Under the pieces are notes generated by a model that was given only the letters and a program-made list of their open reading frames with translations, was not told the DNA's origin and searched no databases. A stretch of DNA of 64,000 nucleotides from Ktedonobacter racemifer DSM 44963 (GTDB taxonomy: Bacteria; Chloroflexota; Ktedonobacteria; Ktedonobacterales; Ktedonobacteraceae), in the NCBI RefSeq assembly GCF_000178855.1, contig NZ_ADVG01000005.1:372001-436000 (forward strand), written 5' to 3'. Made by a program: the position numbers and the translations under genes. Position 1 is the first letter of the stretch, and each line of letters starts with the position of its first letter. Positions 7,635 to 16,529 of this stretch are shown piece after piece.

Positions 7635-9042
7635 TGGGCGCTTCAATGGGCGTATTATCATTGTTGGTGCATCTCTGGCTGGTCTGCGTGCAGCCGAAAC
7701 ACTGCGAGAGGAAGGCTTTAATGGGCCACTGATACTGATTGGAGACGAGCCGTATCCACCCTACGACCGCCCACCGCTCTCCAAGTCGGTGCTGACTGGC
7801 TGGCTTCCCGCGACCAATACCTTTCTGCCACAAGGTCGGGATCTCAATGCCGAGTGGCTGTTGGGAGTGCCAGCGACACACCTGGATCTTGCACAGAAGG
7901 CCGTCCAACTCGCCGATGATCGGCGCATTTCCTTTGATCGACTCCTTATTGCAACAGGGACACGAGCGCGACCGTGGCCAGATGCGTCACAGGCTGCACT
8001 TGACGGCGTCTTCACCATCCGCACCCTCGATGATGGCGCGCGACTGCATCAACGCCTGGCCGCTAGCCCACGCCATATCCTGGTGATAGGTGCAGGCTTT
8101 ACAGGTTCAGAGGTTGCCTCGGTGTGTCGTGAGCTTGGTCTGGTCGTGACCGTGACCGAGCGGAGCGCGGCACCACTGGCGGGAGCGTTGGGAGGTGCGG
8201 CCGGCACCGTTGCCGCTCGTCTCCAACGAGCGTATGGGGTTGATCTGCGCTGCAATACCACGGTGATGGCACTTGAAGGAGATGCACAGGGACGCCTCTG
8301 CCGCGCCCACCTTTCAGACGGCGACGTGTTAGAGGTAGATGTCGCAGTGGTCGCGCTCGGGGCCGTCCGCAATGTCGAATGGCTGCAACATGCGGGACTG
8401 GCAGCCGATGCCCGTGGCGTGGTCTGTGATGGAACCTGTCGCGTGTTTGACGCCAACGACATCGTCACTGATGATCTCTTCGTGGCTGGAGATGTCGCCC
8501 GCTGGCCCCATCCACTCTTCGATGGGCAACTCCTTGCCGTTGAACACTGGGGCAATGCGGTCGCACAGGCAAGCATCGCAGCACATAATATGGTGTGTGC
8601 CCCGTGGGAGCGTCGCGGACATCGCCATATCCCCAGCTTCTGGTCCAATCAATTTGGCTTGAATATCAAGTCAGTCGGTCTGCCAACACTTGCCGATGAA
8701 GTCGTGGTCACGCAAGGATCAGTCTCCGAACGTCGTTTTGTTGCTGTCTACGGACACAAGGGACGCGTCGTTGCTGCATTAGCTGTCAATATGCCTCGTG
8801 GACTCGATGTCTATGAAGCACTTATTGAGCAGAAGCGTTCTTTCCCTCCCCATCTCAACGCACCCGACGAGCCAAAACCGTTGCGCGTTGTTGCAGCCGG
8901 TTTTCCCGTACCGGGGCAGCCTACCCACAGCCCGATTGCCACTGCAACTGGACCGGGCCCCAGTACCCCACCAGAGGAGCGTGATGCCGCTGCTGCCCGT
9001 GCCTCCGATCCACGCGTTCCGTCCGGCCCCCTACCATTATGA
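7618..9042 (+). CDS. FAD/NAD(P)-dependent ferredoxin reductase
   Basis: A 474-residue flavoprotein of the rhodocoxin/putidaredoxin reductase type. The FAD-binding IIIVGASLAGLRAAETLR lies at the N-terminus, the second dinucleotide motif ILVIGAGFTGSEVAS near residue 160, and the FAD-contacting VAGDVARWPHPLF near 290. It should pass electrons from NAD(P)H to the ferredoxin encoded just upstream. GGAG seven bases before the ATG at 7618 supports this start inside the preceding gene. The C-terminal ~75 residues (Pro-rich, GQPTHSPIATATGPGPS) are a disordered extension beyond the usual family end. Confidence 0.9.
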   Translation: MMRRNDGRFNGRIIIVGASLAGLRAAETLREEGFNGPLILIGDEPYPPYDRPPLSKSVLTGWLPATNTFLPQGRDLNAEWLLGVPATHLDLAQKAVQLADDRRISFDRLLIATGTRARPWPDASQAALDGVFTIRTLDDGARLHQRLAASPRHILVIGAGFTGSEVASVCRELGLVVTVTERSAAPLAGALGGAAGTVAARLQRAYGVDLRCNTTVMALEGDAQGRLCRAHLSDGDVLEVDVAVVALGAVRNVEWLQHAGLAADARGVVCDGTCRVFDANDIVTDDLFVAGDVARWPHPLFDGQLLAVEHWGNAVAQASIAAHNMVCAPWERRGHRHIPSFWSNQFGLNIKSVGLPTLADEVVVTQGSVSERRFVAVYGHKGRVVAALAVNMPRGLDVYEALIEQKRSFPPHLNAPDEPKPLRVVAAGFPVPGQPTHSPIATATGPGPSTPPEERDAAAARASDPRVPSGPLPL

Positions 9043-9117
9043 GAGTCTTGGACACCGTTTTTCGCATGATCCGAAGTGCATCATTGCGATGTTTCAGTTC
9101 CTGAAAGGAGGACAGCT

Positions 9118-10320
9118 ATGCATTCCACCAAGACCAGCGTCGCGAGCCTGTTCGAACGACTGCTCGATCCTGCGAGTCGTCCGAACCCTTATCCGATTTA
9201 TGAGCAGATGCTCGAGATCCCGGTGGCGCAGTTGGATGAGAATTACTTTCTGGTCAGTACGTACCATGAGATCCTCTTTCTCCTCCACGACCCGAGTGTG
9301 GGCAAAGATCAACGCAAAAGCAAGATCCCTGTTGAAGGCCTACGCGACGTCGCGAAACAATGGATACTCTTTCTTGATCCCCCTGAGCACGACCGCTTAC
9401 GACGGCTTGTCATGCATCAATTCACGCCGGAAAGGATCACGGGGATGCAAGGACGGGTCGCCGATACCGTGACCCAACTGCTCAACGCCCAGCGCGACCA
9501 GAAGCAGTTTGATCTTGTCGATGCCTTTTCGTATCCACTTCCAGTCACGGTCATTTGCGAACTGCTCGGGGTGCCGCGAGAGGATGAGACGCGCTTCCAT
9601 GCGTGGGCTGATATGCTGACGTATGGCCTGGACCCGGCGCTGGCGATGGACCCCGGCATCACAAAGGCCTTTGAAGAGATTTCTCAGTACATGAGCCAGC
9701 TGATCGCCGAGCGGCGTATGCATCCCAGAGATGACCTGGCGACAGGACTTGCCCTCGGCAATGATCCTGCGGGGCGCATGGATGACGAAACGCTCATCAG
9801 TACCATGATCTTGTTGCTGTTAGCTGGTCACGAGACGACAGTGAACCTGATTACCAACAGCATGCTGACCTTGTTACGTCATCCCCAGGAGTTGCAGAAG
9901 CTCCGCGATCATCCTGAACGTGTCCATCTCGTGATTGAAGAGGTCTTGCGCTACGATCCGCCAGTTCAATTTGCCACACGTTTTGCACTCACCGACATGA
10001 CGCTTCATGGAGTGACGATTCCTCAGGGGTCAGGCCTACGGCTGATGTTTGCGGCGGGCGACCGCGATCCGCGCTGTTTCGCTCATCCCAACGAGTTTGA
10101 CCCTGACCGTCCTGACAACCGGCACTTTGGTTTCGGGAATGGTGTTCATTACTGCGTTGGCGCACCGCTAGCACGCATAGAGGTACAGGTGGCGCTCACT
10201 GAGCTCTCTCGTCGACTGATTCAGCCACGCTTAGTCGTCGATCCTCCTCCATATCGAGCAAATGCAGTGTTACGAGGTCCCCAGCATCTGCCCATTGCCT
10301 TCGATCGTATGGAAGCCTGA
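9118..10320 (+). CDS. Cytochrome P450
   Basis: A 400-residue soluble P450. The I-helix oxygen-activation motif AGHETT is at 236-241, the K-helix ExxR at E275-R278 (EEVLRYDPPVQ), and the haem loop FGFGNGVHYCVGAPLAR with the thiolate Cys at 346. Start chosen at 9118 because AAGGAGG lies six bases before it; an in-frame upstream ATG at 9076 lacks such a site. Together with the ferredoxin and reductase it makes a self-contained class I monooxygenase. Substrate unknown. The inverted repeat at 10352-10391 follows. Confidence 0.93.
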   Translation: MHSTKTSVASLFERLLDPASRPNPYPIYEQMLEIPVAQLDENYFLVSTYHEILFLLHDPSVGKDQRKSKIPVEGLRDVAKQWILFLDPPEHDRLRRLVMHQFTPERITGMQGRVADTVTQLLNAQRDQKQFDLVDAFSYPLPVTVICELLGVPREDETRFHAWADMLTYGLDPALAMDPGITKAFEEISQYMSQLIAERRMHPRDDLATGLALGNDPAGRMDDETLISTMILLLLAGHETTVNLITNSMLTLLRHPQELQKLRDHPERVHLVIEEVLRYDPPVQFATRFALTDMTLHGVTIPQGSGLRLMFAAGDRDPRCFAHPNEFDPDRPDNRHFGFGNGVHYCVGAPLARIEVQVALTELSRRLIQPRLVVDPPPYRANAVLRGPQHLPIAFDRMEA

Positions 10321-10351
10321 GTGCCAAAAAGCACTTCCATGTGTTCCATGT

Positions 10352-10391
10352 ACGCGAAGCTGCTCTCGATCCTTTTGAGACAGCTTCGCGT
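10352..10391. terminator. Inverted repeat after the P450 operon
   Basis: ACGCGAAGCTG (10352-10362) pairs perfectly with CAGCTTCGCGT (10381-10391) across an 18-nt interior. It lies 31 bp past the P450 stop codon and is the likely operon terminator. The remaining ~350 bp up to the next gene show nothing else recognisable. Confidence 0.6.
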
Positions 10392-10748
10392 AATGAATGA
10401 GAACTTTAGAGAATGACAGAGTATCATGAAGAGCATTTTGCGCTTTCCTCTCATATTTTCTCGTCTGAAGAGAGGTTGCACCTCTGCTTTTGGTAGGCTT
10501 CAAAACGACAACGAGCGATACTGTACACATCTACCACACAGCATTGCATAGTTGCCGGAACCGATATCCCACCCCCACGATGGTTTCAAGATACGTAGGA
10601 TGCCTGGGATCGTCTTCGAGTTTCAGGCGCAGGGTATGCAGGGGGAAGAGAAAAGAGGAACAATGCATGTCCAGGTTGGAATGAAGCTGTTGATTTTTGG
10701 GTCATTCCCCTGTTGCAGGCTGAGGAAATGCCATTGAAAGGAAACTGA

Positions 10749-11696
10749 ATGCCCATGTCCACGGTTATCAACGCGTTCTTGGTGCTCTTGCCCGTGCTGT
10801 TCGTCATGGCCCTGGGCTTCTTGGCGGGACGTGCCAGGCAATTCGACCGCGACCAGGTCCAGGGCTTGAATGAATTGGTCCTCACCTTTGCTTTGCCGGC
10901 GTTGTTGTTTGTGGGAATCGTGACCACGCCGCGCAGCTCACTCCTGGCCGCAGGGCCGTTCGTGCTCGCGTTGCTCATCGCTTTTGTGGGACTGTTTGTG
11001 GTGGTGGCGGTGGGAAGCCGGTTCGTGCTGCATCATAGGGTGGGGGCAGCCGCTCTTCAGGCAAGCTGCATCGTCTTTTCCAACGTCGCTTTCATCGGCC
11101 TTCCGATTTTGACCCCTTTATTTGGCTCATCCAGCACTCTTTCCGTTGCCATAGCCGCTCTGGTCTCGCAAGTGACGCTGGTTCCTCTCATGGTGACCAT
11201 GCTCGAATATGATCGACAGCGCTCGGCTGGTGGAGAGACGCCCCGTCTTGCGGCGCTGGTCGGTCAGAGCCTCTTGAGCAGACCAGTCGTGCTCGCTCCG
11301 CTGCTGGCAACGATCCTCGTCTTGCTCGCTGTGCCCGTGCCCAAAGAGATTGAGAGCACGCTCAATCTGATTGGGTCGGCAACCGCGGGTGTGGCCGTGT
11401 TTGTGGCCGGGCTCATCATTGCCGCCTATCAGGTCAAAGTGACCGTGGAAACTGCCGCAAACACGCTGGTCAAGATGATCGTGCAACCCGCCCTGATGGC
11501 ATTGCTGGTGGTGGCATTTGGCATTGGCAAGCCACTGGGCAGCCAAGCCATTCTCATCTGCGCGCTTCCGACCGCTGTCGTTCCGGCCATGTTCGCGCTC
11601 CGCTATAAGGTATACGAGGCCGCTTCGACACTGCTTTTGACGACGATAGCGATGATCGTGGTGATGCCGCTGTCGATTGCGTTGACAGGTGCATGA
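10749..11696 (+). CDS. AEC (auxin efflux carrier) family transporter
   Basis: A 315-residue integral membrane protein with about ten hydrophobic segments in the two-fold arrangement of the AEC/MdcF family. Typical are the N-terminal LLPVLFVMALGFLAGRARQF, SNVAFIGLPILTPLFG with its helix-breaking N-x-x-F-x-G-x-P, and the C-terminal ALPTAVVPAMFALRY. Bacterial members export or import organic acids; no substrate is implied here. AAAGGAAA precedes the ATG at 10749; an ATG at 10755 is also possible. It appears monocistronic. Confidence 0.88.
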   Translation: MPMSTVINAFLVLLPVLFVMALGFLAGRARQFDRDQVQGLNELVLTFALPALLFVGIVTTPRSSLLAAGPFVLALLIAFVGLFVVVAVGSRFVLHHRVGAAALQASCIVFSNVAFIGLPILTPLFGSSSTLSVAIAALVSQVTLVPLMVTMLEYDRQRSAGGETPRLAALVGQSLLSRPVVLAPLLATILVLLAVPVPKEIESTLNLIGSATAGVAVFVAGLIIAAYQVKVTVETAANTLVKMIVQPALMALLVVAFGIGKPLGSQAILICALPTAVVPAMFALRYKVYEAASTLLLTTIAMIVVMPLSIALTGA

Positions 11697-12346
11697 GAAG
11701 CAGTGTAACGAGAGGCACCTCTGGCTATCCCTTTGCAAGCCTCTCGCCTGAGCGCGCTTTTTGGCATCTGTTAGGACGTATGACTGTCCTTTGCCTCTCT
11801 TGCTCTATCGGGCCGTCGCATGGCTCTTTTTGTCCGGAGGGTACACTAAAAGCGATGGCATGTTCATTGAGGAGGAATGGAAGCGTGAGATGATGGGAAT
11901 CGTATGAGCCAGAGCGGTCAGGAGAGCCAGTTCTCTCTGACCGTTGCCCAGGTAATAGCCAGACTGCGCGTGACTGATTGGACAATCCAGCGGCACACTG
12001 AAGCAGGGCAATCGCATCGTATTTTGGGGGCTGATTCCCCAAGCAGCGTCATGACCAATCAGCTTTCAAGGCCCTGCTTTACGAATGGGCTCGACAAGAC
12101 ACTTGAAAAGGGAGCAGAATGAACCGCTACGCCTAGCTGGTGACCACCGGCAGTGGAGACAGAAAAAGTAACTGACCAGATCTCTTCTGTGTTTGAGCAG
12201 AAAGAGATCACGTGTGCTTCCTCTCCTCCCTCTGTTTGTTGAATATGCTCATCATTGCTGCCGAGAGAGCACTTATGAGGAGCGTGCGACATGTTCATCT
12301 GACGACAACAGGAATAGTGAAGAAGAGATCATGATTGGAGGAACAA
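11697..12346. other. Intergenic region, no confident gene
   Basis: About 650 bp. A 72-codon plus frame at 11904-12122 contains VAQVIARLRVTDWTIQRHTEAGQ, which faintly resembles an excisionase-type helix-turn-helix, but the rest is not coherent and there is no clear ribosome site. The last part holds the leader of the catalase gene. Confidence 0.45.
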
Positions 12347-13864
12347 TTGAGCAAACAACGCGAACAAAAAAGACCACTAACGACGACTGATGCTGGCATT
12401 CCCGCACCAAGCGATGAATATTCGCTCACCGCAGGGCCCGATGGACCCGTGCTGCTCCAGGATGCCTACCTGAACGAGAAGCTGGCCCACTTCGTCCGCG
12501 AGCGCGTCCCCGATCGCGTGTACCACGTCAAGGGCGGCGGCGCCTTCGGCTACTTCGAGGTGACCGCCGACGTCACTCAGTGGACCAAGGCCGCCTTCCT
12601 CAACAAAGTTGGCAAGCGCACACCGATGCTCGTGCGCTTCTCGTCGGTGGCCGGCGAAGAGGGCTACCCGGACACGGACCGCGACGTGCGCGGCTTCGCC
12701 CTCAAGTTCTACACCGAAGAGGGCAACTACGACATGGTCGGCAACGACACGCCGGTCTTCTTCATGCGTGACCCCATGAAGTTCCCTGACTTCATTCACT
12801 CGCAGGAGCGCATGCCCGACACCGGCCTGCGCAGCAACAACATGCAGTGGGACTACTGGACGCTCTCGCCCGAGTCGGCCCACCAGGTGATGATCCTGAT
12901 GAGCGACCGGGGCACGCCGCGCACTTGGCGCAACATGAACGGCTACAGCAGCAGTACGTACATGTGGGAGAACGCAGCTGGCAAGAAGTTCTGGGTCAAG
13001 TACCACTTCAAGACCGAGCAGAGCATCCAGAACTTTACTGACGCCGAGGCCAGGGCCATGCGAGCTGAGGACCTCGACTACCACCGGCGTGACTTGTGGG
13101 AGGCGATTGCACGCAAGGACTACCCGTCCTGGCGCCTCGAGATGCAGATCATGCCGTACGAGGACGCGGCCAACTACCGCTTCAATCCCTTCGACATCAC
13201 CAAGGTCTGGCCGCACAAAGACTACCCGACGATCCCAATCGGCCGGATGGTGCTCGACCATAACCCCGAGAACTTCTTCGCCCAGATCGTGCAGGCCGGG
13301 TTCGAGGTGGCGAACTTTGTCCCGGGCATCGGGCCCAGCCCGGACAGGATGGTGCTGGGGCGGATGTCCGCCTACGGCGACTCGATCCGTTATCGCAACG
13401 GCGTGAACTCTGATCAGCTGCCGGTCAACCGGCCGCTCAACGAGGTGCACAACTACAACAAGGACGGCCAGATGCGCTTCCGCCACAATGGGAACCAGCC
13501 TGTCTACGCGCCCAACAGCTATGGCGGGCCGCGGGCTGACCCGCAGCGCTACCACGATCCCAGCTGGTTCGTGGAGGCTGGCGAGATTATGCGCAGCGCG
13601 TATAGGCCGCACGCGGAGGATAACGACTTCGTGCAGCCCGGCACGCTCTACCGCCAGGTGATGTCACCAACCGATCGGGACCATCTGGTCGGCAACATCG
13701 TCTGGCACCTGAGCCAGGGCGTCGAGCGTTTCATTCAAGAGCGCGCGGTCAAAAGCTACTTGTCCCCGATCGACCCCGATCTGGGAGCGCGGGTAGCCAA
13801 AGGCCTCGGTTTGGAAATCATGGCTGAGGCAACCGCGTCAGTTGGGAAAGTCCGGAGGAAATAG
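12347..13864 (+). CDS. Haem catalase (monofunctional, small-subunit type)
   Basis: A protein of about 505 residues that disproportionates hydrogen peroxide. The distal-His segment RVYHVKGGGAFGYFEVT and the proximal haem-Tyr segment RMSAYGDSIRYR are both present (the usual RLFxY has Ser for Phe). VRFSSVAGEEG and RDVRGFALKFY are family hallmarks. The start is probably the TTG at 12347 (SKQREQKRPLTTTDAG), with GGAGG five bases upstream; another TTG lies at 12335. Third codon positions are overwhelmingly G or C, clearly richer than in the neighbouring AEC and hydrolase genes, which suggests transfer from a high-GC donor such as an actinobacterium. Confidence 0.92.
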   Translation: MSKQREQKRPLTTTDAGIPAPSDEYSLTAGPDGPVLLQDAYLNEKLAHFVRERVPDRVYHVKGGGAFGYFEVTADVTQWTKAAFLNKVGKRTPMLVRFSSVAGEEGYPDTDRDVRGFALKFYTEEGNYDMVGNDTPVFFMRDPMKFPDFIHSQERMPDTGLRSNNMQWDYWTLSPESAHQVMILMSDRGTPRTWRNMNGYSSSTYMWENAAGKKFWVKYHFKTEQSIQNFTDAEARAMRAEDLDYHRRDLWEAIARKDYPSWRLEMQIMPYEDAANYRFNPFDITKVWPHKDYPTIPIGRMVLDHNPENFFAQIVQAGFEVANFVPGIGPSPDRMVLGRMSAYGDSIRYRNGVNSDQLPVNRPLNEVHNYNKDGQMRFRHNGNQPVYAPNSYGGPRADPQRYHDPSWFVEAGEIMRSAYRPHAEDNDFVQPGTLYRQVMSPTDRDHLVGNIVWHLSQGVERFIQERAVKSYLSPIDPDLGARVAKGLGLEIMAEATASVGKVRRK

Positions 13865-14143
13865 TCGCCGGGGAAAGGACAAGATGCGTGGAGGCGACTG
13901 CCAGAGCGGATTGAAGACAGACGAGAGGGAAAGAGGAGACAGCTCTTCCTCTCCTCTTTCCCTTAGGGTGACAGACGACAGCGGTTCGCTGTGGCACTCA
14001 ATCCTGGAGACCATGGCAATTCCGGGGCTGGCAGATGGACCGCGCTCCGCTCCGCATGGGAGACGCTTGCCGACAGATGAAGCGGCTTTACAGCCTATCG
14101 TTGTTTCCCGGTTTGTTCATACTCGATCCCCTTTTTCTCCCTC

Positions 14144-14197
14144 CAATTTACAAGGTGTCGATGGAAGAAGCCAGATGAAGAGCGGTTTTTCCAGGGA
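14144..14197 (+). repeat. Third, partial copy of the repeat that flanks the APH-like gene
   Basis: CAATTTACAAGG...GATGGAAGAAGCCAGATG...AGCGG...TCCAGG matches the inner half of both arms at 2249-2360 and 3516-3603 with few differences, in the same orientation as the right arm. Homology stops after CCAGG. No partner arm was found nearby. Confidence 0.75.
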
Positions 14198-14245
14198 ACG
14201 CGTGTACCAGTGCTCAAGATTGAGGGCAAAAGCTGCTCGCTTTCC

Positions 14246-14367
14246 GGCTCATGCCCTGGTTTGGTGAATCATGAGCTTATCGGTGTGAGGTTCCCTAAGA
14301 TTCGCGCTCACTCGATAAGCTAGCGTAACTCATCAATTTCTCGATTCACCAAACCAGGGCATGAGCC
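14246..14367. repeat. Long inverted repeat with perfect 25-bp arms
   Basis: GGCTCATGCCCTGG...GGTGAATC (14246-14270) is exactly complementary to 14343-14367. The 72-nt interior carries further complementarity (GAGCTTATCG with CGATAAGCT). The inner flank resembles the element at 2117-2240. It would fold into a long cruciform or RNA hairpin; it may be a miniature element or a transcription barrier. Confidence 0.75.
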
Positions 14368-14655
14368 GCTTTCCAGGGCATTTACCATGAAAGAGTCATA
14401 ATACGAAGTGTCTAACAGTCTCCTTTGTACACTCACGACAAAGAGCCGACCTGCTACTTGCGAGACAAGCCAATTGGCTCTAGAAAGATGCTCTGTGAAT
14501 CGTGCTTGTGCGGTAGAAGATGTGGCAGAAGCCCATTCGCATCATGGGCACTTGTGTCGAGTACGCTCTGCAAGCAGCTTTTAGTGTAGGTTTCGCCCGA
14601 AATCATACAGTGGCCCAATAGGCGGGCATTACCTCGTTAGAAAAAGGAGATCATT

Positions 14656-15393
14656 ATGGCTGGAGTATCTCATTCGGTGGAAAGAACAATCGTTCTTGTC
14701 CACGGTGCCTTCGTGGACGGTTCCGGTTGGGAGAGCGTCTATAGGATATTGAAGAAGGACGGCTATCGTGTCACCATCGTCCAGAATCCGACGATCTCGC
14801 TGGCCGACGATGTCGCTGCAACCAAACGCATTATTCACGCGCAGAACGGCCCGGTGATTCTCGTCGGCCACTCCTACGGAGGAGCGGTGATCACCGAAGC
14901 CGGCAACGATCCACAGGTCGTGGGTCTTGTGTATATCGCAGCCTTTGCCCCCGACACGGGCGAGTCCGTGTCCACGCTTCTCAAGGATACCCCGCCTGGC
15001 GCGCCTGCGTCCCCGATCCTGCCGCCCCAGGATGGCTATCTGTACCAGGACAAGGTCAGGTTCCCTGCCTCATTTGCGGCTGACGTGGACGAAGAAAAGG
15101 CTGTGTTCATGGCCGATTCGCAGGTCCCGTGGGGCGAGGAGGCACTGAACGGCATGATCAGCGAACCAGCGTGGAGGACCAAGCCGAGCTGGTACTTGAT
15201 CGCTAACGACGACAAGATGATCCCACTGTCAGCCCAGCGTTTCATGTCCAGGCGCGCAGGTTCGACAGTCGTCGAGGGAGCGGGCAGCCACGCGATCTAC
15301 ATGTCGCAACCAGGTGCGGTAGCTGAGCTCATCGAACAAGCCGTACAAGGAGTGAAGGTGTCGGCGAACGAAGCTCGGCGAACGCTTCCATAG
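14656..15393 (+). CDS. Alpha/beta-fold hydrolase (EstC-like)
   Basis: A 245-residue esterase-type hydrolase. The oxyanion HGAFVDGSGWE lies near the N-terminus, the nucleophile elbow GHSYGG near residue 75, an acid in ANDDKMIP and the catalytic His in GAGSHAIYMSQP, so the Ser-Asp-His triad is complete. It belongs to the branch often annotated as alpha/beta hydrolase or EstC; the substrate is unknown. AAAAAGGAG precedes the ATG at normal spacing. No signal peptide, so cytoplasmic. Confidence 0.88.
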   Translation: MAGVSHSVERTIVLVHGAFVDGSGWESVYRILKKDGYRVTIVQNPTISLADDVAATKRIIHAQNGPVILVGHSYGGAVITEAGNDPQVVGLVYIAAFAPDTGESVSTLLKDTPPGAPASPILPPQDGYLYQDKVRFPASFAADVDEEKAVFMADSQVPWGEEALNGMISEPAWRTKPSWYLIANDDKMIPLSAQRFMSRRAGSTVVEGAGSHAIYMSQPGAVAELIEQAVQGVKVSANEARRTLP

Positions 15394-15609
15394 TGATTTG
15401 GCTTGAGAGCGTTTTTCGCGGCTCTTCCGCTTTCATTATGCAGAAGTATTTCCAGCCTCTTAGCCAGCAAAAAGCCGGAACATTGAACGGGCCAGTGAAG
15501 ACTCCTCAGCACAAAAAGCATCTCATTGCGCAATCCGTGGACATTTACCATTCCTGCAGAATAACATCCCCTGAAACGCTCTGAGAAGCATTCTCAGCAT
15601 TTCACGCTG

Positions 15610-16248
15610 CTAGTTGTTCCACGGTGACTGGAGAACCAGGTCGCAGAAGTTCGGCCGTTTGTAGCCGGGGAGATAGCGCTCGCAGACATCCGAGTCGATG
15701 TTGCCAAACGCCGTCTCGGGTTTGTGTCCGATGCCATCGAGAAACGCATGCAATATCTTGTTCTTGAAACCGTCGCGGGGGAAGGCAGAGACGACCTGAG
15801 AACGTGTCTGCTCGGAGAGTTCGTCAAAGCGATCACCCATGACGTCGAAGCCAACTCCGTGATAGAGCAGAGCCACCACCGTTTCCTTGTACTGGGCCAC
15901 TCCAATGGTTTGATGCAGCGCGATCGCGTCCCAGACAAGCTGTGTGGACTCTTTGGAGAGACCATGTTGTTCAAGCAAGCTACGAGCCGCATTGGCTCCA
16001 TCTATCTCGAAGCGCTTGTCTGGGCTCCTGTAATGCTTGGTGAGCCCAAGATCGTGAAACACGGCGCTCACGTAAAGCAACTCAGGATCGTACTTCTGGT
16101 TCTCCTGACGGCCGAGCAGTGATCCAAAAAGGAAAACACGGTGCGAATGGTTCCACAGCAGCGGGTCGCCGTATTCGCGCAGTAACTCCGCGGCTTCGTT
16201 GGCCAGTTTGCTATCGGGAATAGCAATACCTGCAATACTTTTTGTCAT
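15610..16248 (-). CDS. HD-domain metal-dependent phosphohydrolase
   Basis: A 212-residue HD protein. The metal-binding residues are visible as NHSHRVF near residue 33, the HD pair in AVFHDLGLTKHY, a further His in ALHQTIG and an Asp in GFDVMGDRFDEL. The domain resembles cyanamide-hydratase-like or HDIG proteins. The start at 16248 is chosen because AAGGAG lies nine bases upstream; the open frame continues to 16353 without support. It is convergent with the hydrolase gene. Substrate unknown. Confidence 0.82.
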   Translation of the reverse strand: MTKSIAGIAIPDSKLANEAAELLREYGDPLLWNHSHRVFLFGSLLGRQENQKYDPELLYVSAVFHDLGLTKHYRSPDKRFEIDGANAARSLLEQHGLSKESTQLVWDAIALHQTIGVAQYKETVVALLYHGVGFDVMGDRFDELSEQTRSQVVSAFPRDGFKNKILHAFLDGIGHKPETAFGNIDSDVCERYLPGYKRPNFCDLVLQSPWNN

Positions 16249-16529
16249 GATTTTGTTCTCCTTGCGACATCTTGACTGCTTGTTCTGTTCCAAGAGGACG
16301 TAAGCGTAGGGGGTGTTTCTGCTTCCCCTCTCTTTCGAGTCTACTCCCTCCACAAAAATGGGCCATGGTCACAGCAATCTTCCCCCGAAAGGACGGAGAG
16401 CCCACTAATCAAGTTAAATGACACTCACCACCCTTGCTACTCAAAAAGTCTGTATGTGCAACAATCCATCGTTGTAAGCGCGGATATACCTGGAAGCCGT
16501 AAATACTGAGCGTAACCAAAGCGCTTCTT

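Larger units (their letters stand above)
13865..14655. other. Gene-free region holding a dispersed repeat and a long inverted repeat
   Basis: About 790 bp between catalase and hydrolase. It contains a partial copy of the APH-flanking repeat (14144-14197) and an inverted repeat with 25-bp arms (14246-14367). No coding frame here is convincing. Confidence 0.6.

Noticed and set aside
12377..13612. A 411-codon open frame on the strand opposite catalase.
   Set aside because: Mirror frame caused by the high GC3 of catalase; composition (Val/His/Arg-rich) is typical of such shadows.
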